Origin: Lineus longissimus
Lineage: Eukaryota; Nemertea; Pilidiophora; Heteronemertea; Lineidae
Direction of reading: 5' to 3'
Length of the DNA stretch: 64,000 nucleotides
Assembly: GCF_910592395.1 (NCBI RefSeq)
Contig: NC_088318.1
Span: forward strand, 2,418,001-2,482,000
Below, piece by piece: positions 49,040-61,903 of the stretch (position 1 is the first letter of the stretch; each line of letters begins with the position of its first letter). Both the position numbers and the translations under genes were made by a program. A model generated the notes under the pieces. That model ran no database searches. It was not told the origin of the DNA and was given only the letters and a program-made list of their open reading frames with translations.

Positions 49040-49973
49040 GGGTTGTGACAATAGTTTGTTTCAACTTCAGCATCAGTTATGAACACCTGAAAAACTAACA
49101 ATGATAAAGCTTTTATTCTATCACTTAAATATAAGATGTGTCATCTGTCCTTTGATTGAAGTGTAGGGCAGCAGTCTTCGATCTTTCTTATTGTTGTTGG
49201 TATTTTTTTCACATGTCACTTCACTTCAGACTCTTACTCTTGGCTAGCTGGAATACAAGCGTGCGGAAAGAAGACATGAGGATAACATTGCATCAGTCTT
49301 TTATAGGTGAAGAACAGATGCTCATAAACAGAAGGTAAACAGCCCGGCATGCCGTACAATAACTGGGCTAGAATCTGAACAGTTACCAGTACGTAAACTA
49401 AATACTAAATGGCAGCACCAGTCAATGTCCGAAAAGGCCAATTTTGAGCTACAAATCAATTTCTTTGGGGTTTGTCAAGGAGTAGAATCTTACACAAGTA
49501 CGTAGAATAAGAACTTTAAACACATACGAACAACTTGGTTATCAGAAAGCAAATGAATAATTGTGATTATCGAGAAAATCGAAGAAAATAAGCAAAAAAT
49601 CGTGCCCTACTTCAACGTGTTGTGACAAACGTCATCAATTTTGCAACTATTACCTTATACTTAAATATCCTGTATAATATTCACTAAATTTTATCCGAAA
49701 AAATATAGAAAAACTTTTCCGAATGATTTAATAGGCGATATAATGATGTAGAATTAATACTTTAATGAAATAATTATTATGATGTAACACTTCTGTTTTT
49801 GTGATTGAGGTAAATTTCTAGGAAATGTTTTCTTCGTCACCACAAAGTGTCTTCTACGTCGCGCGCACCTGATGCCCTCGATTCTGTGTTTTGAGTAGAA
49901 ATTAGGTCAATCAACTTCATCAGGTTGCTGGTTTCCTGCATTTCTGCCCTTGGATAGGGCTTCTTTCCAAATC
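49040..49973. promoter_or_regulatory. Head-to-head intergenic region of WDR89 and PARD6
   Basis: The 934 bp between the two divergent start codons must hold both core promoters or 5' UTRs. It is AT-rich (especially 49500-49800), with a GC-richer stretch near 49850-49880 containing CGCGCG. No TATA or initiator can be assigned with confidence. Confidence 0.4.
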
Positions 49974-52900
49974 ATGTCGTTTAAGAACGCCAAATCGCCT
50001 CCTAGAGGTCACACAAATATCGTAGAAGTCAAAAGCAAGGTAACAACGCAATTTATTTCTGTTTGAAGAGGTTACGCCTAAAGTTTTAAAATATCTTTTT
50101 CGTGTGTCACCAAGTTTGTGTACATTTTTATACAAACAGCAGTACATTACTACTCTACTGTACATGGATTCACCTCAGTATGTTGAGTACCGTTACACAG
50201 ACACAGTGTCCAGTGACACTTTGATACATGTATATCATTGTCATGAAGCATGATGACTGACAGTTGCCGTATGTGGGTTGGTAGCAGGCTCGGCCTTGTG
50301 AATGCGATTCATGCGGAGATTCAGTGTTGCAAAATCGTGCTCATGATGAACTGTCGAACTGACAGTGACATACCCATAAGGCTTAAGGACAAGAAATTCG
50401 AGGAGACATTTCGCCGTGCCATCGGCCATGTCTTTCCTTTGCTCTTTTGTTGGGATGATTATCGCCCAAATTACATTGGGGGATTAACATGATGCATGAT
50501 GACACCCATGATGTGGCAGACGTGCTAAGACCTCTCCAGCCATTCTCCAAATCTAAGGAACCACAAATGTCTCACCTTCTGTTTTTGCCGCTTCATAGCC
50601 AACGTTGCCTTCTATTTTTGCCACATTAATAGATTTCATAACGAATATATTATAAGTCGGTGACAAATGCTGAAGAAAAATAACTTTTGGAAACATTTCC
50701 TGAGATCTCTCATGGAGGGTTGGCAGGTCTGCCATACATTCAGTTCCCAAGCTTCAGTTCAACACTTTGACATTCATTAATGTCCCTTTTTCAAATTTCA
50801 GCTTGATGCAGAATTCCGTCGATTCGCTGTAGACAAAGAGAAAGATACTTCATTTGAAGCCTTCCAAACAAAATTAGAAAAATTGCACAAACTAGAAGAC
50901 ATTCCATTCCTGATATGCTACACTGATCCGGTCCACCAGGATTTGTTACCTGTCAACAATGATGTAAACTTTAGCAAGGCACTTTCTACTTCCAAACCTT
51001 TACTGAGGATATTATTGCAAAGAAAAGGTAAGAATGATTATCTCGATGTTCAGGAACAATTCTCAACTAATAATAACTGGATGTACATGCCTCCAACGAC
51101 CTATATATTACTAGGTCATCGCATAAACCTTGAAAACCAGTCTGATCAATTGCATTATTAGCCGGAAAGAACTAAAATGATCAGTCACTCTAACGCTACA
51201 TGAAGTATCTCATAGCTCAGTGGCCAACTTTGTACATACCCTTTCAAAGCACAACTAGAATTGTCTTATTTACAAGACGTTGGAGAGGGAACACTTCGAG
51301 CAAGGAATAAGTTTCCATGGAATTGCGCTGTACAGATTCAAAAGACTCATTATATTATCGTTATTATTTATATTTTGTGCTGTTAATCAGTCTGGCGATG
51401 TGAAGATGTAGATTGTCTCACCACCTTATTGTCCCCAATTTGAAAATAATGGGATGATGATGACCTAATCGAGATTGCATGTAAGATATCCTTTTCAGGC
51501 CGGTGTTATGATGGCCTGATTGTAACCAATTATTCAATTATAAGAACAAAGTGTCCATGAGAATTGTGGATCAACAGCAAATCATGTTTTATCTCAATCT
51601 ATTAGTATGATCAACTAAATTAAGATTTTTTTGTTTTTCTGCACTGTCTGAGCTATCTGGATTGTACCAGATAGAATTGATGCAGTATTGAATAGAAGAC
51701 TACTTGACACTCGTGACGACCAAGTCCTGTAAAGACTGGCTGTACCATATAAATATTTACAAATAAAAAACTTAACTTTTGATTGTATCGGCATCCTGTT
51801 TTCGGATGTTGAAATTAAAATAATTTTTACATTGTTGCTATTTCATGAAACTGCTGCCAAACCCTTTAGTGCCTACTGCTGTACTGACTAGTATACATGT
51901 ACGATTCATTTATTTGACAGCATCCCGAGTTGATTTCACCTCAAGTTAGGGAGAGATTCCTTCACATTGCCCAGCACAATTTAATATCAAATCCACTGAC
52001 ACAAACTACGAGAAACAATTACATTCCTTGGCTTTGGAATGTCGATTTGATATTATCAAGTTTCATAGTAGAACACTGTTCCACCTTATTTCCATTTAGA
52101 ACTGAATGCTAATTATTGCCATCAAGGCAAGCTGGACTGGTTGTTTTACAATAGGTTACTTTCAATATATTATGCACATGTTTCATTATTATATTAGTCT
52201 CTCTGAGTCCAAATTACAAATGAAGTGCATCTAACTAAGGAACCCAAAGGATGCAACACTTTGTTGCTATGCATCAGCATCTTTGGTACATGTCCAATAA
52301 CTACATCTTATGGACATGAATTGCGACTCGACTGTTCGTTCTTGGTTTCTGTTCAACCAAGTTGTCTTTATACATACATAATGTAAGTTAGAGCTTGCGC
52401 AAGTCCTTGTCACAGTGTGCATGATAGATGTGCACAAATTGTGGCAAACGTAAGTGGTACTCCCAGAAACACTTGAACCCTGTGAATTATGAGCTGTTCA
52501 TTATGGTCCTACAAAGGACCTGGCATATGCCAGAACTGGCGCTTGATTGCACTGGTCCTTTGGTAAAGCACTTTACCATATTATAATACATCACATGCAT
52601 AAATGATGCAGGCCTACCCTTGGAATGGAAGAGCTGGATTGTATCTTTCAAAAATATGCTTAAGTCAGTTTACTAAATCTTTATTGTACATCACTTAGCC
52701 TAAACATTGCATTGTGCTGGTTAAAATGATGAGGCACAGGTCTAATCTACTGTGGGGATCTTTGATCGAACTACATTCATGGCATTCCAGAGCCAATCTC
52801 ATTGAGTGTTCCTGCCGACTGTCAGGATCCTTAGTATAAAAATGTAGGCCTACATTGTATGCATACAACGTCCTGATCAACGAGATTGATCCAGGCCTGT

Positions 52901-55900
52901 TGTATACATATAGGCCTATAGACAAGATTATTTGGTTGACAGGAGGGCCTATCGTTCCTCGGTATTCCAAGTCTCTTGGCCATTCTAATCACAGCAAATC
53001 CACGAGTATTGTTTACATAACAAATACAATGAGACCTACTTTATTTGAACAATTTTATGCTGTCTTTGTGAAGTGCTCAGTTGGTAGTGAAATCTTCTGT
53101 CTAATTTGCATACATAACATGTATACTGATTTTGTCTAGTGTAACCAAATGAAAATTCAAGTGGTACTGTTTCTTTGCTCTGCTTTGAGTGTGATGTTAA
53201 TCTCGTGGTCGGAGCCATCGCTGCACTTTCTAGAAATAGTTTTGGCCCCATGTCTCCAAAATATCGGCCGGTTTTCAAAGTTGTGTGGATGGCTGGTAAC
53301 ACATTTAGGCCTACACAGCGATGGGTTCTCTGTGTAACATCAGGATTTGGTGGGGTGATCAAGTCCGGTAACTACACAACAACATCGTCAGTGTAGGTCC
53401 TATCTTAAAGTCGAACATGCCAGACCACCCACCTTGCTCGATTAATATTGATAATCAAAAATTGAGGCTTATCATGTTTTCACTGCAGAAAGTTTGTGAT
53501 AAGTTAAGATACAGACATAATGTATGTAGTGAAACTGAGGTGAACACTGAACTCCTTGGTAGAGAAGTACAATGTAACAAAAAAAGTCAGTCTGTTTTTA
53601 AAATGGATTTCTTTCACTCCTTTTCGTTGTCAGTGAAGCTCTGCAGGCTTCAATTCAAACTCAGTTGATAATGTTTGATCTACCTTGATTTGGTAAATCA
53701 GTCCTCTGGCGAGAATAAGACATGGGAGTGGGCTGTGTAACACTAACAGCTACCTTGGGGCAAGTCAGCAAAGGGTGTGGTTGGCGAGACGGAACCAACT
53801 GAATGCGTAAATGTCAAATTATTCAGAGGGAATAGATTTTCTCTTCACATTTTTGGGTTGAGTCATTGACATTGTCTTGAAGAAATATTGGAAGGCATGA
53901 CAGTCACACTCACAGGGCTAGATTGAAAAACTAGACTCAATTCTCAGCCAAATGATGTGTTTAGACCAAAAGAGGCTGTTGGTATCAGGCTGATGGTTTG
54001 GTATGGGATGGTGTTCTTTGAAAATGAAATCTGACAACATCTTGGCAAACATTCCTACCGATTAGATTTTGTTGAATGTTTGAACTTCAGGCCGCCTTTA
54101 TTTGTATTGTAATGTCAAAATGTTGGAACAGTGGTCGCCACCAGTGATCAAATTAGGTCAGATTGCAATGGACATTGCACTACACATATACGCAGTTAAG
54201 ATATCAAAGTATATGATTCACGAAGAACATGAGAAAAAAACACTTTTTGACCAGGAAAAACTGAAGTATTCTTCTTCTAAAGGTACTTTAAATAACTGAT
54301 ATTCTGCTCACTCTTCAAGATGTGGGTTTTTTTGGGAGTTAACGTTCCCAAGTTCTTGGAAAAATGGTGATGATCTATAAACCAAACATGACAGTTGATT
54401 CCTCTATGATGACGCTTACTTTGTGTTCCACGGCCCTCTATGCTTGGACAGTCAATTAACCAGCAATGGCTTGTGCTAAATTGGTGTGTTTTATGGTGCA
54501 GAACTAATTAAAAATCACTAACTGTTCAATTGATATGATCAAGTTATTGATTGTGACTAATTAGATAGTGGTTATTTTTGTTGCACCTGAGTCTAGCAGC
54601 ATCCCACAAATAATCATTGCTTGTGATGAAATCTCCCATTTTCTCTGGTAAACGTAGATCCCTGCGACAAAAATCAGTCGCTGCCGATGAGACCTGGGAT
54701 AAAGATCAAACTAAAACAACCAACAGCTGATTGGCAATGATAATATCCTATGACTGGCAGTGCTAAAATCAAAATACATTTTCAATCCTATTTTGACAAT
54801 CAAACCCAAAAAACCTTGGCACATTAACTACATGTATACACAGCAGTATGTATTGATTAAGGTAACAGAAATACCATGATTCAGACCGTTCCTGGAATAT
54901 TAGATCAGATTGGTCGGCTTGTTTTCATGTGACGACTCCCGTTCATTGTTATCAGCATTCTTCAGAGAAATAATTGGTACTCTGATATCTGTGTGAACAT
55001 CCACTTGAGATTTTGTTGAACTTTTTTTTAAAATCAACACTTTGAGTGTCAGCATGACACTTCTCAAAATTCGGTCTGTTTCAACAGTGTTCTTAAAGGT
55101 TCTGCTGTAGTGACCTTTCTATGAATTTCTGTGTGTCCTTTAAAACTTGCTGGGATAGTATAATGATTTGATTGACCCAAAAAGTTTTTTGACATTTTGA
55201 TATTGATTTTGCTATGCTGTGTTCATGTATAAACACAGTTATTCTTATCACAATGTTATAGAAATATGATATGGGCCTACCAGTTTTAAATATCCTTCAA
55301 GTCTGTGATAAAAGTGTATATATGTACACAGGAGATGAGTGCATTATCAATACATTGACAGTGGAACGTCCATTAGCAGACATCTTTGTAGCATATTGTT
55401 GATTATCGCATTTAATCTGACATGACTTAATGATATTTTCATATCGCTTGTCTATTTTTCAGGCGAGAGCTACTTTGAAGTGAACGGATATGGCGCTCAA
55501 ATCGTCAGAAAACGTAACCCAGTCATCAGTCGAATCATCGGCGAAGAGGTCAAAATGCGCCCGCAAATACGTATCAGTATGCCAGAAGACTTTCGTCGAG
55601 TGTCCGCCATTATTGATGTGGATATTGTCCCCGAGTCGTGTCGGCGGGTAAAACTTATGAAAAATGGAACAGATAAGCCGCTAGGGTTTTATATCCGTGA
55701 TGGTACGAGTTTGCGTGCCACGGCGCACGGGGTCGAAAAAGTTCCCGGGATTTTCATATCAAGATTGGTACCTGGTGGTTTAGCCGAGAGCACAGGATTG
55801 ATTGCGGTTAATGATGAGGTCCTCGAAGTGAACGGTATTGATGTTGTGGGTAAAACCCTTGATCAGGCGACCGATATGATGGTGGCTAACAGTAGCAACT

Positions 55901-56283
55901 TGATCATTACTGTCAAACCTGTAAATCAGCGTAACACGCTGGCTGGGCCACACCGAGGTGGTCATCGCGGGTCTGCTATGTCGACCTTATCAGCGAGTTC
56001 ATCGCAGTCGAAAACATCGGTGGATTCCGACGATGTTGTGGATTATATGAATAAGGAGGACGAGGAAGACGAAGACGAAATTGAGGATCATCAAAGGACG
56101 GAATCAGAAACGTCACCGTCCGAGTCGCGGAAGGACGATTCTAAAACAGACACTGAGCCCGATGTGAAAAGTGAGACGTCAGATACGAAACCCGAATCAA
56201 ATCAAGACAGTTTAAAATCTGAAAATATAACCAAGATTGATTCTGAAACTGACAAGAAAAAAGAACCGGTGGCGACTTTGTAA
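49974..56283 (+). CDS. PARD6: PARD6 (PAR-6) cell-polarity scaffold, complete, three coding exons
   Basis: Exons 49974-50039, 50802-51027 and 55463-56283 join in phases 0 and 1 to give 370 aa, close to human PAR6 proteins. The PB1 domain spans about 15-96; its key Lys is in VEVKSK (Lys20, equivalent to Lys19 of human PAR6A), which pairs with atypical PKC. A semi-[24 protein letters not shown] (about 135-152), binds Cdc42-GTP. The PDZ domain follows (about 158-250) with PLGFYIRDG and [20 protein letters not shown]. The C-terminal third is Ser/Glu/Asp/Lys-rich with an acidic [11 protein letters not shown] stretch and no known domain. PAR-6 links Cdc42 and PAR-3 to aPKC in the apical polarity complex. 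The start is the first ATG giving the conserved N-terminus. Intron 2 is 4.4 kb. Confidence 0.97.
55356..55410 (+). mobile_element. MITE family 1, terminal fragment (PARD6 intron 2)
   Basis: GACAGTGGAACGTCCATTAG followed by CAGACATCT matches the left end of the family and is lost after about 50 bp. It lies just upstream of the exon 3 acceptor. Confidence 0.5.
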
Positions 56284-59235
56284 ACAGTTTCACCCTAACC
56301 TGAGCCTGTTGTCGTCTGTCATGTCTGCAGTATCGTGTGGTTTGAGTTAGGGTGGAGAGAATGTTGATATTTTTCTAACTTGTAAGGATGCAACTGGTCA
56401 GTGGGCTAAAATGAACCAAATCTGCCCGATATGGGACTTGGCATACTCGTTGGACTTGGAAGACTCGTCCATATGCAATTGCAAGGATCTGGTTAACGGT
56501 AGCCCGATGAAAGCAAGGATAACTTTATTTGTCCTCCCACGACTCAGGATCAATATGTTTGATCAAGTCGCCAGATGTTGCGAGTGTGATTTTATACATA
56601 TCATTTTTATTTGACATGAATTCAGTGGTTGTGTCGATTGAAACTGAAGATTAATATTTGAACACTTCAGCATGCCAGCGTGAGTGTGACATTGAATATT
56701 TTTGTATTAATGCAGTCATAAATGGGATTGGATTGGAAGAGGTTTTTGTTTATGTGGGTGACCAAATGGATAATATGATAAATTTTTCAAACAAATTACA
56801 TGTACAATGCCAAGATTCTTGTAAAGGTTTAAAAATGCATGTCACACGATCATAAAAACAGTTTGTATTTAACGTATAACTCTTATTACTTTCAGTATGC
56901 ATATGGTATCAAACTTATATGACAAGCTTGCTACTTGGACAAATTTCTGATGGTTTCTAACATGATATTGATAATGATATGGAAGTAATTGAAAATTTTA
57001 ACTTATCACGGTCATCAAATTTTACAGTGAGGGCAGCTTACTACTGTCCAGGATGTATTCATGTAAAGAGGCTGTGTGTTTTAGCCTGGTAACTGCAGCT
57101 AGTAAGAAGATGCGAACGCCTTGCCTCTGATACTATGAATTTCTGGCCATCTTTCAAAACACATTCCTTTTTTTTTTGACAAACTTGATTCGATAATAGC
57201 ATAATAATATTGATATTTTCAAGAATTCATGAAGACTTAGTCCTTATGAATTCTTGATATTATTTTTTGGTTGGGATTTGATTTAGGGTTCTTATTTTAA
57301 ATTGTAGTATGGTTATCATAACTTGTTACATTTTGTAAATTTAGTTAGAAGTACATGTACATGTAATGTGAAAATCATAGTGATAATTGTAGATAAATGG
57401 CAGAGTAATTTGAGTGCTGGATTTGGAGACTGAGTTGCCCAGTATTCAAGGTTGAGGGAATGTGGAATGCACATCAGGTGTATAATTTGTATAACAAGCT
57501 CAAATGGTTTGAAAATGGACTTCATCTTTCTTTGAGAAGTTGCTGTGCCATAACCCAAATCTATGCAATATCCGACAACATCTCTGATCGAGTTATTCAC
57601 TTTTTAACATAGGTCTGTCTAAAGAATTAGGGGAGGGGTGGGACTGTCTTTTGAACACTTTCATTCTTAGTGTAGCTGACTCAGTAAAATTTTTAATAGG
57701 ATTGAATTTCTTTTAACCGATGGGTAAAAAAATGACAAAAGTTGCCTCCCTCGTGTGCAGCAATTTTGCACCAATCATGCCCTGTACATGTATGATGTGT
57801 TATGTGTACATGTATGAGTAAGGGAAGATGGTACAATTATAGGCTGGGTGTACAGTAATGTGTCCTACCAGCTGTGCTCTACACTGTAGGGACTATATAA
57901 TTGCACCACTTTACCTTACAGTGTGATTTACATGATGAAGTTCTGCGGTTGGATTAAAACAAATTTATGAAAATTATGCATAGAGGCTGGGAACATATTC
58001 CTGTGAACTTTTTGGACATTTTGTGATGTTTTACATTGAAATTGATGTGCTTTTACAACTACGGATCACACCAGGAGTTTACGGTTACAAGCTGTCGACT
58101 CTTTTTGGGATTCACTTTTACTTATTAAGAAGAAATCCTCGGCTTTATCTATTATATCTATAATCTTTATGTATTTGTGCTACTTTAGCTTATATGTGCA
58201 ACCACTCATTGAGTGTACATTTAGAAGGACACTGTTGGAGCAACACTGTGTTGCTTCAACAGTGAGTTGGTTCAACATCGTAACCAGATTGTTCTAGATT
58301 TGTTTTTAGGCCTGGTTTTAGATGTGACAAGGCAAGAGTATGCAACCATACCCCAAATGCTGGTATATGTGATCCCCAAATCATGAGGTGAACCTTATTT
58401 CCTTGCATGTGTATGTGCAGTGTATTCTCAATGAGTGGTGCATCTAGCACCTCTATCTAAAAGCTACTTCACACTTTTTGTGGGAACAATGTTCTCAATG
58501 TCTTTCGCCATTTTCTATGTCTTTTCACAATATTCCAAAGTTTGACTTGACAAATGTAAATAATTCCAACGGAATCTGTGTTTTGGTTGTGTTTATTTAT
58601 GAAGGAGGGGTAAGATAAGTCTGAGATGAGGTCTAGGAAGTTTTTATATAACACATATCATTATGCTGCATCTAACAACAGTGGTTTGTAGACCTGGCTG
58701 TCTCTTTCAAGCAGATTAATTTACTTACCAGACATGAGACAGCTTGGTGGGCAACTATGTTTTACCAGACCAACTACATGTACAATGTACCATGTTTGCA
58801 GTATCTACCAGTCTAGCTACATGAACCAAGGCCACGAGTTCCTTGCCACCAGATGCCAGGAAAAACCAATGTTAGCAACTAAACAATGAAATCATGTAAC
58901 CTTCTTATCTGCCTATTAGATTTTGCCTACCTGTTAGTCTGATCTGTTGATATACAAGGTAGATGAGGAAAGATCTGAGCCAGTGGTTCCTGGTAAAACA
59001 TGGTTGAATATCTAGACCTCCTCCCCGATTTGGTCATCGTCCACACCAACCACTCCACAGATTCCTGTCATATTATAAGGGCTTCAATGCATTGTCACTT
59101 TACACAGCGACTTGTTACGATTTTTATCATATTTTACTATCAGTATATAGATGTAGCCACTTTCCACATCTTGGGCTTGCATCCTTGTTGTATATTGTGT
59201 ATATATGCTAATAAAGAAATCAATACATGAAAACT
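56284..59235 (+). other. PARD6: PARD6 3' UTR, probably about 2.95 kb, with poly(A) signal
   Basis: The first convincing plus-strand AATAAA with a suitable context lies at 59210-59215. The region has no recognisable exon; TACATGTA motifs are frequent and a MITE of family 3 sits at 57819-57919. An earlier poly(A) site cannot be excluded. Confidence 0.45.
57819..57919. mobile_element. MITE family 3, 101-bp palindromic element (PARD6 3' UTR)
   Basis: TAAGGGAAGATGGTACAATT at the left and AATTGCACCACTTTACCTTA at the right form about 23-bp terminal inverted repeats. The centre is non-coding. The same end is found in DDX27 intron 9. Confidence 0.8.
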
Positions 59236-59469
59236 ATTATTCTCGTCTTTTATCTCTTTTTGAATGTGGGCCCCCCCCCCAAAACACATCCAACTATCCC
59301 GGGCCCAAGGCCCAAGACAAGAAATCCATGTCTCCGAGGAGAACGGTGTGAGCAGACTTGCTAACTCTCGTCCTGCGCGGAGGTCTTTCATGTCCGTCAC
59401 ATGCAGGCCTATCTAAGCGAGCACAAATTCAGACCACGCCCAACTACCAACAATGCTATCTGGACCCCT
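59236..59469. other. Intergenic sequence between tail-to-tail genes
   Basis: Contains a C11 run near 59270-59280 with GGGCCC-rich flanks. No gene is seen. Confidence 0.4.
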
Positions 59470-59632
59470 CGCAGCAAAATGTTGCACAGAAGATGAGCCC
59501 AAATGACACCAGGAGATAATGAAAGGAATTGATGTATCCGGATTTCAGAGAAGGTCAACCACAGTGGAATTATCGACCAGTCTGTCTCAACCTGCCAAGC
59601 TCAGAGCAACATGCACCTCGTTTTGTTGTGAC
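59470..59632. mobile_element. MITE family 2, second copy
   Basis: GCAGCAAAATGTTGCACAGA, ATTGATGTATCCGGATTTCA and GTCTCAACCTGCCAAGCTCA align in the same order as the copy at 6782-6970. The right end is CTCGTTTTGTTGTGAC. The left end has lost about 9 bp of the inverted repeat. Confidence 0.8.
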
Positions 59633-60058
59633 GTGTCATGTATGGGGAACCGAACAGTAGACATTCCAGGTCTTCTGTCGCCTGGCACATATTGAGACAG
59701 TTGAATTGTTGTCGATGGGGACAGGTTAGTCTTTACTTCAGATGGGCAGTTTATGACCAGAATTCTTTCTCCCAGGAACCAGAAAATATCCAGTCCAATC
59801 CACCCATCAGCCATTGTGGGCTCAATTTGTTCTCAGTACTGGAAATTGTAGGTAGCCATGAGATAGGCAACACTGCCAATAGCCCTGGTTCTACTGTTAG
59901 CGTGCTGGACTTGCCCACGGAATTGACTTCACCTTTATGGACCGGTCACATGACGTAATTTGTCCAGGTAGGTGCGGGAATTCGTGAGTGTCAGGTGATA
60001 ATGCCTCTTTGACTAGATAACACAAACTGTACTAGAAGAAAGTATTTGAATCCAACAG

Positions 60059-61903
60059 TTTATTTCAACATATTTTCATTGTTATCACAAAGAGATTGAG
60101 TAGTTTTTTGACAACATCACCGTAAAGTGGCTAGGTTATTCAACCAATGCCCCACTTCACCAACTTGAACATTTTAAGTGTCGGAAAAATAGATGTGTTG
60201 GAGAGGCCAACTAGATCACTGATCAGACACAAGAGGGCAGCACACTCTCCCTGATCTTTTCAATTCATTGGAACAAACTTCAAAAAGACCTAGATTTAAA
60301 TGGTTTGTTACATATTGAACGTGGGATAGACACTGGAGTAATAATCATAGGACGGATAATTTGAAAAATCTTGGCACTGGAATGTATTTTTGAAATGAAT
60401 CATATGAAATTAACTTAGAATAGATGAAGATAAGCATATAAAAATATCCTTATCACAATCACGGACGAAATTAGATTTATAATATACTGGTATATAATAA
60501 CGATAAAGACTTTTTATATAAGGAATGCCTGAATAAATGAGTATTTACAGCTTCTATTGAGATACAATGTACTGTATACCAGACAGAACTCCTAGAGAGT
60601 TCATAGTTTTGATTTTCGCTCAACAAATGCCTAATCAATACCAGTACTAAAGCCAAACAAATCATAACTAAATACTGGTCTCTCACAGAGCGCAGGCCGT
60701 CATATGTAAGTTAAACACATGTCACCTCTAAAGAAGTTTGATAAGGTTTGAAATAGGATTTGACCCACTTGACAATGTTGGACTGGGTTCCCTGTTCAGT
60801 TCATCATGCGAGTCTCTGCTGCTTCGAATGCTGACACAACACACAACAGCAGTCAATCCTACCCAGAGACAAGTTTCATAGCAGAGCAAATTGGTTAATG
60901 CCTTTATTTATATGTCAACTTCAGAATTTATGCTTCAGAGTAAAATTTAGAAGCTTTCCGTCATCTGTTTTTCAGGGTACAGGCCAAACATTCCCTGAGA
61001 GGGCACTGAGCTCTGATGAAAGACCAGATCGACAGCTGTGCAAATGCAACCTTACCTGAAAACACCCAACACACCAAAAACACATATGTACAGAAATATA
61101 ATCATTATACATCAAAGAATTTGAATTATCACATTGACATTATGACGTGTCTTACAATAATGGAGAAGCACATTTTGACACTTTTCAATAAAACCTGTCA
61201 TAAAATTAGCAGAATGGCCAGCCTTAGTTCATCCCGAAGAAATCAGGGGTTAATATTAGGTGCAGGACCAGCGAAGTGAGTGTTAACCCCTGATAGTGGC
61301 CTTAGTGAGGAAAGGGTCAGTCACTGAGATCTTCAATAGATGTATCATGTACCGCTGAGTATATGAAGTGAATTTCAATCATTCTAAGTCTTCCATCTGG
61401 CCAAGGTCTGTAAATGTCACAATGCCAAATTTATCCCACACATGGCAACACTGCAAGTTCAAATTAACAATCCCTGACCGAAAATGGCGTGGTTTGATCA
61501 ATATAACTATGAATCCTTTGACCAATGATACTGACACTTTCTGACTAGATAGTACATTCAATATTCATAGTACCAGTATAACTATCAGTATATGACAAAA
61601 TACTTCATCACAGAATACAAAGCAATTCATTCAGAAAGACCTCTGTATACGTAACAAGTTCTGCTTCAATCCTATAAAGTCGTTCATGGGATGGCAGCAG
61701 GTTCCCTACAGCTTCTGTCAAATCATCTGGCCATACGGGTCATGTGCTCCAAGCTACTGCTTAAGTGCACAAAGACTTTGAATAGCGACAGAAGTTTTTT
61801 AAGCCGAGTCTAGACCTATTGGACGTAAAATAGGTCTTTTGTACAAGTGCTCATGAACCAGCTTAACTGCATCGGCACAGTATCTTTTGATACTCCATTG
61901 AAC
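60059..61903 (-). other. Putative 3' UTR of the minus-strand coiled-coil gene
   Basis: TTTATT at 60059-60064 reads AATAAA on the minus strand, 1.84 kb past the stop codon at 61904. I see no other gene in this stretch. The extent is inferred. Confidence 0.35.

Noticed and set aside
51028-55462. Additional PARD6 exons in intron 2
   Set aside because: The frames there (e.g. 54102-54299) show no PAR-6 similarity, and exons 2 and 3 already join in phase to a complete protein.
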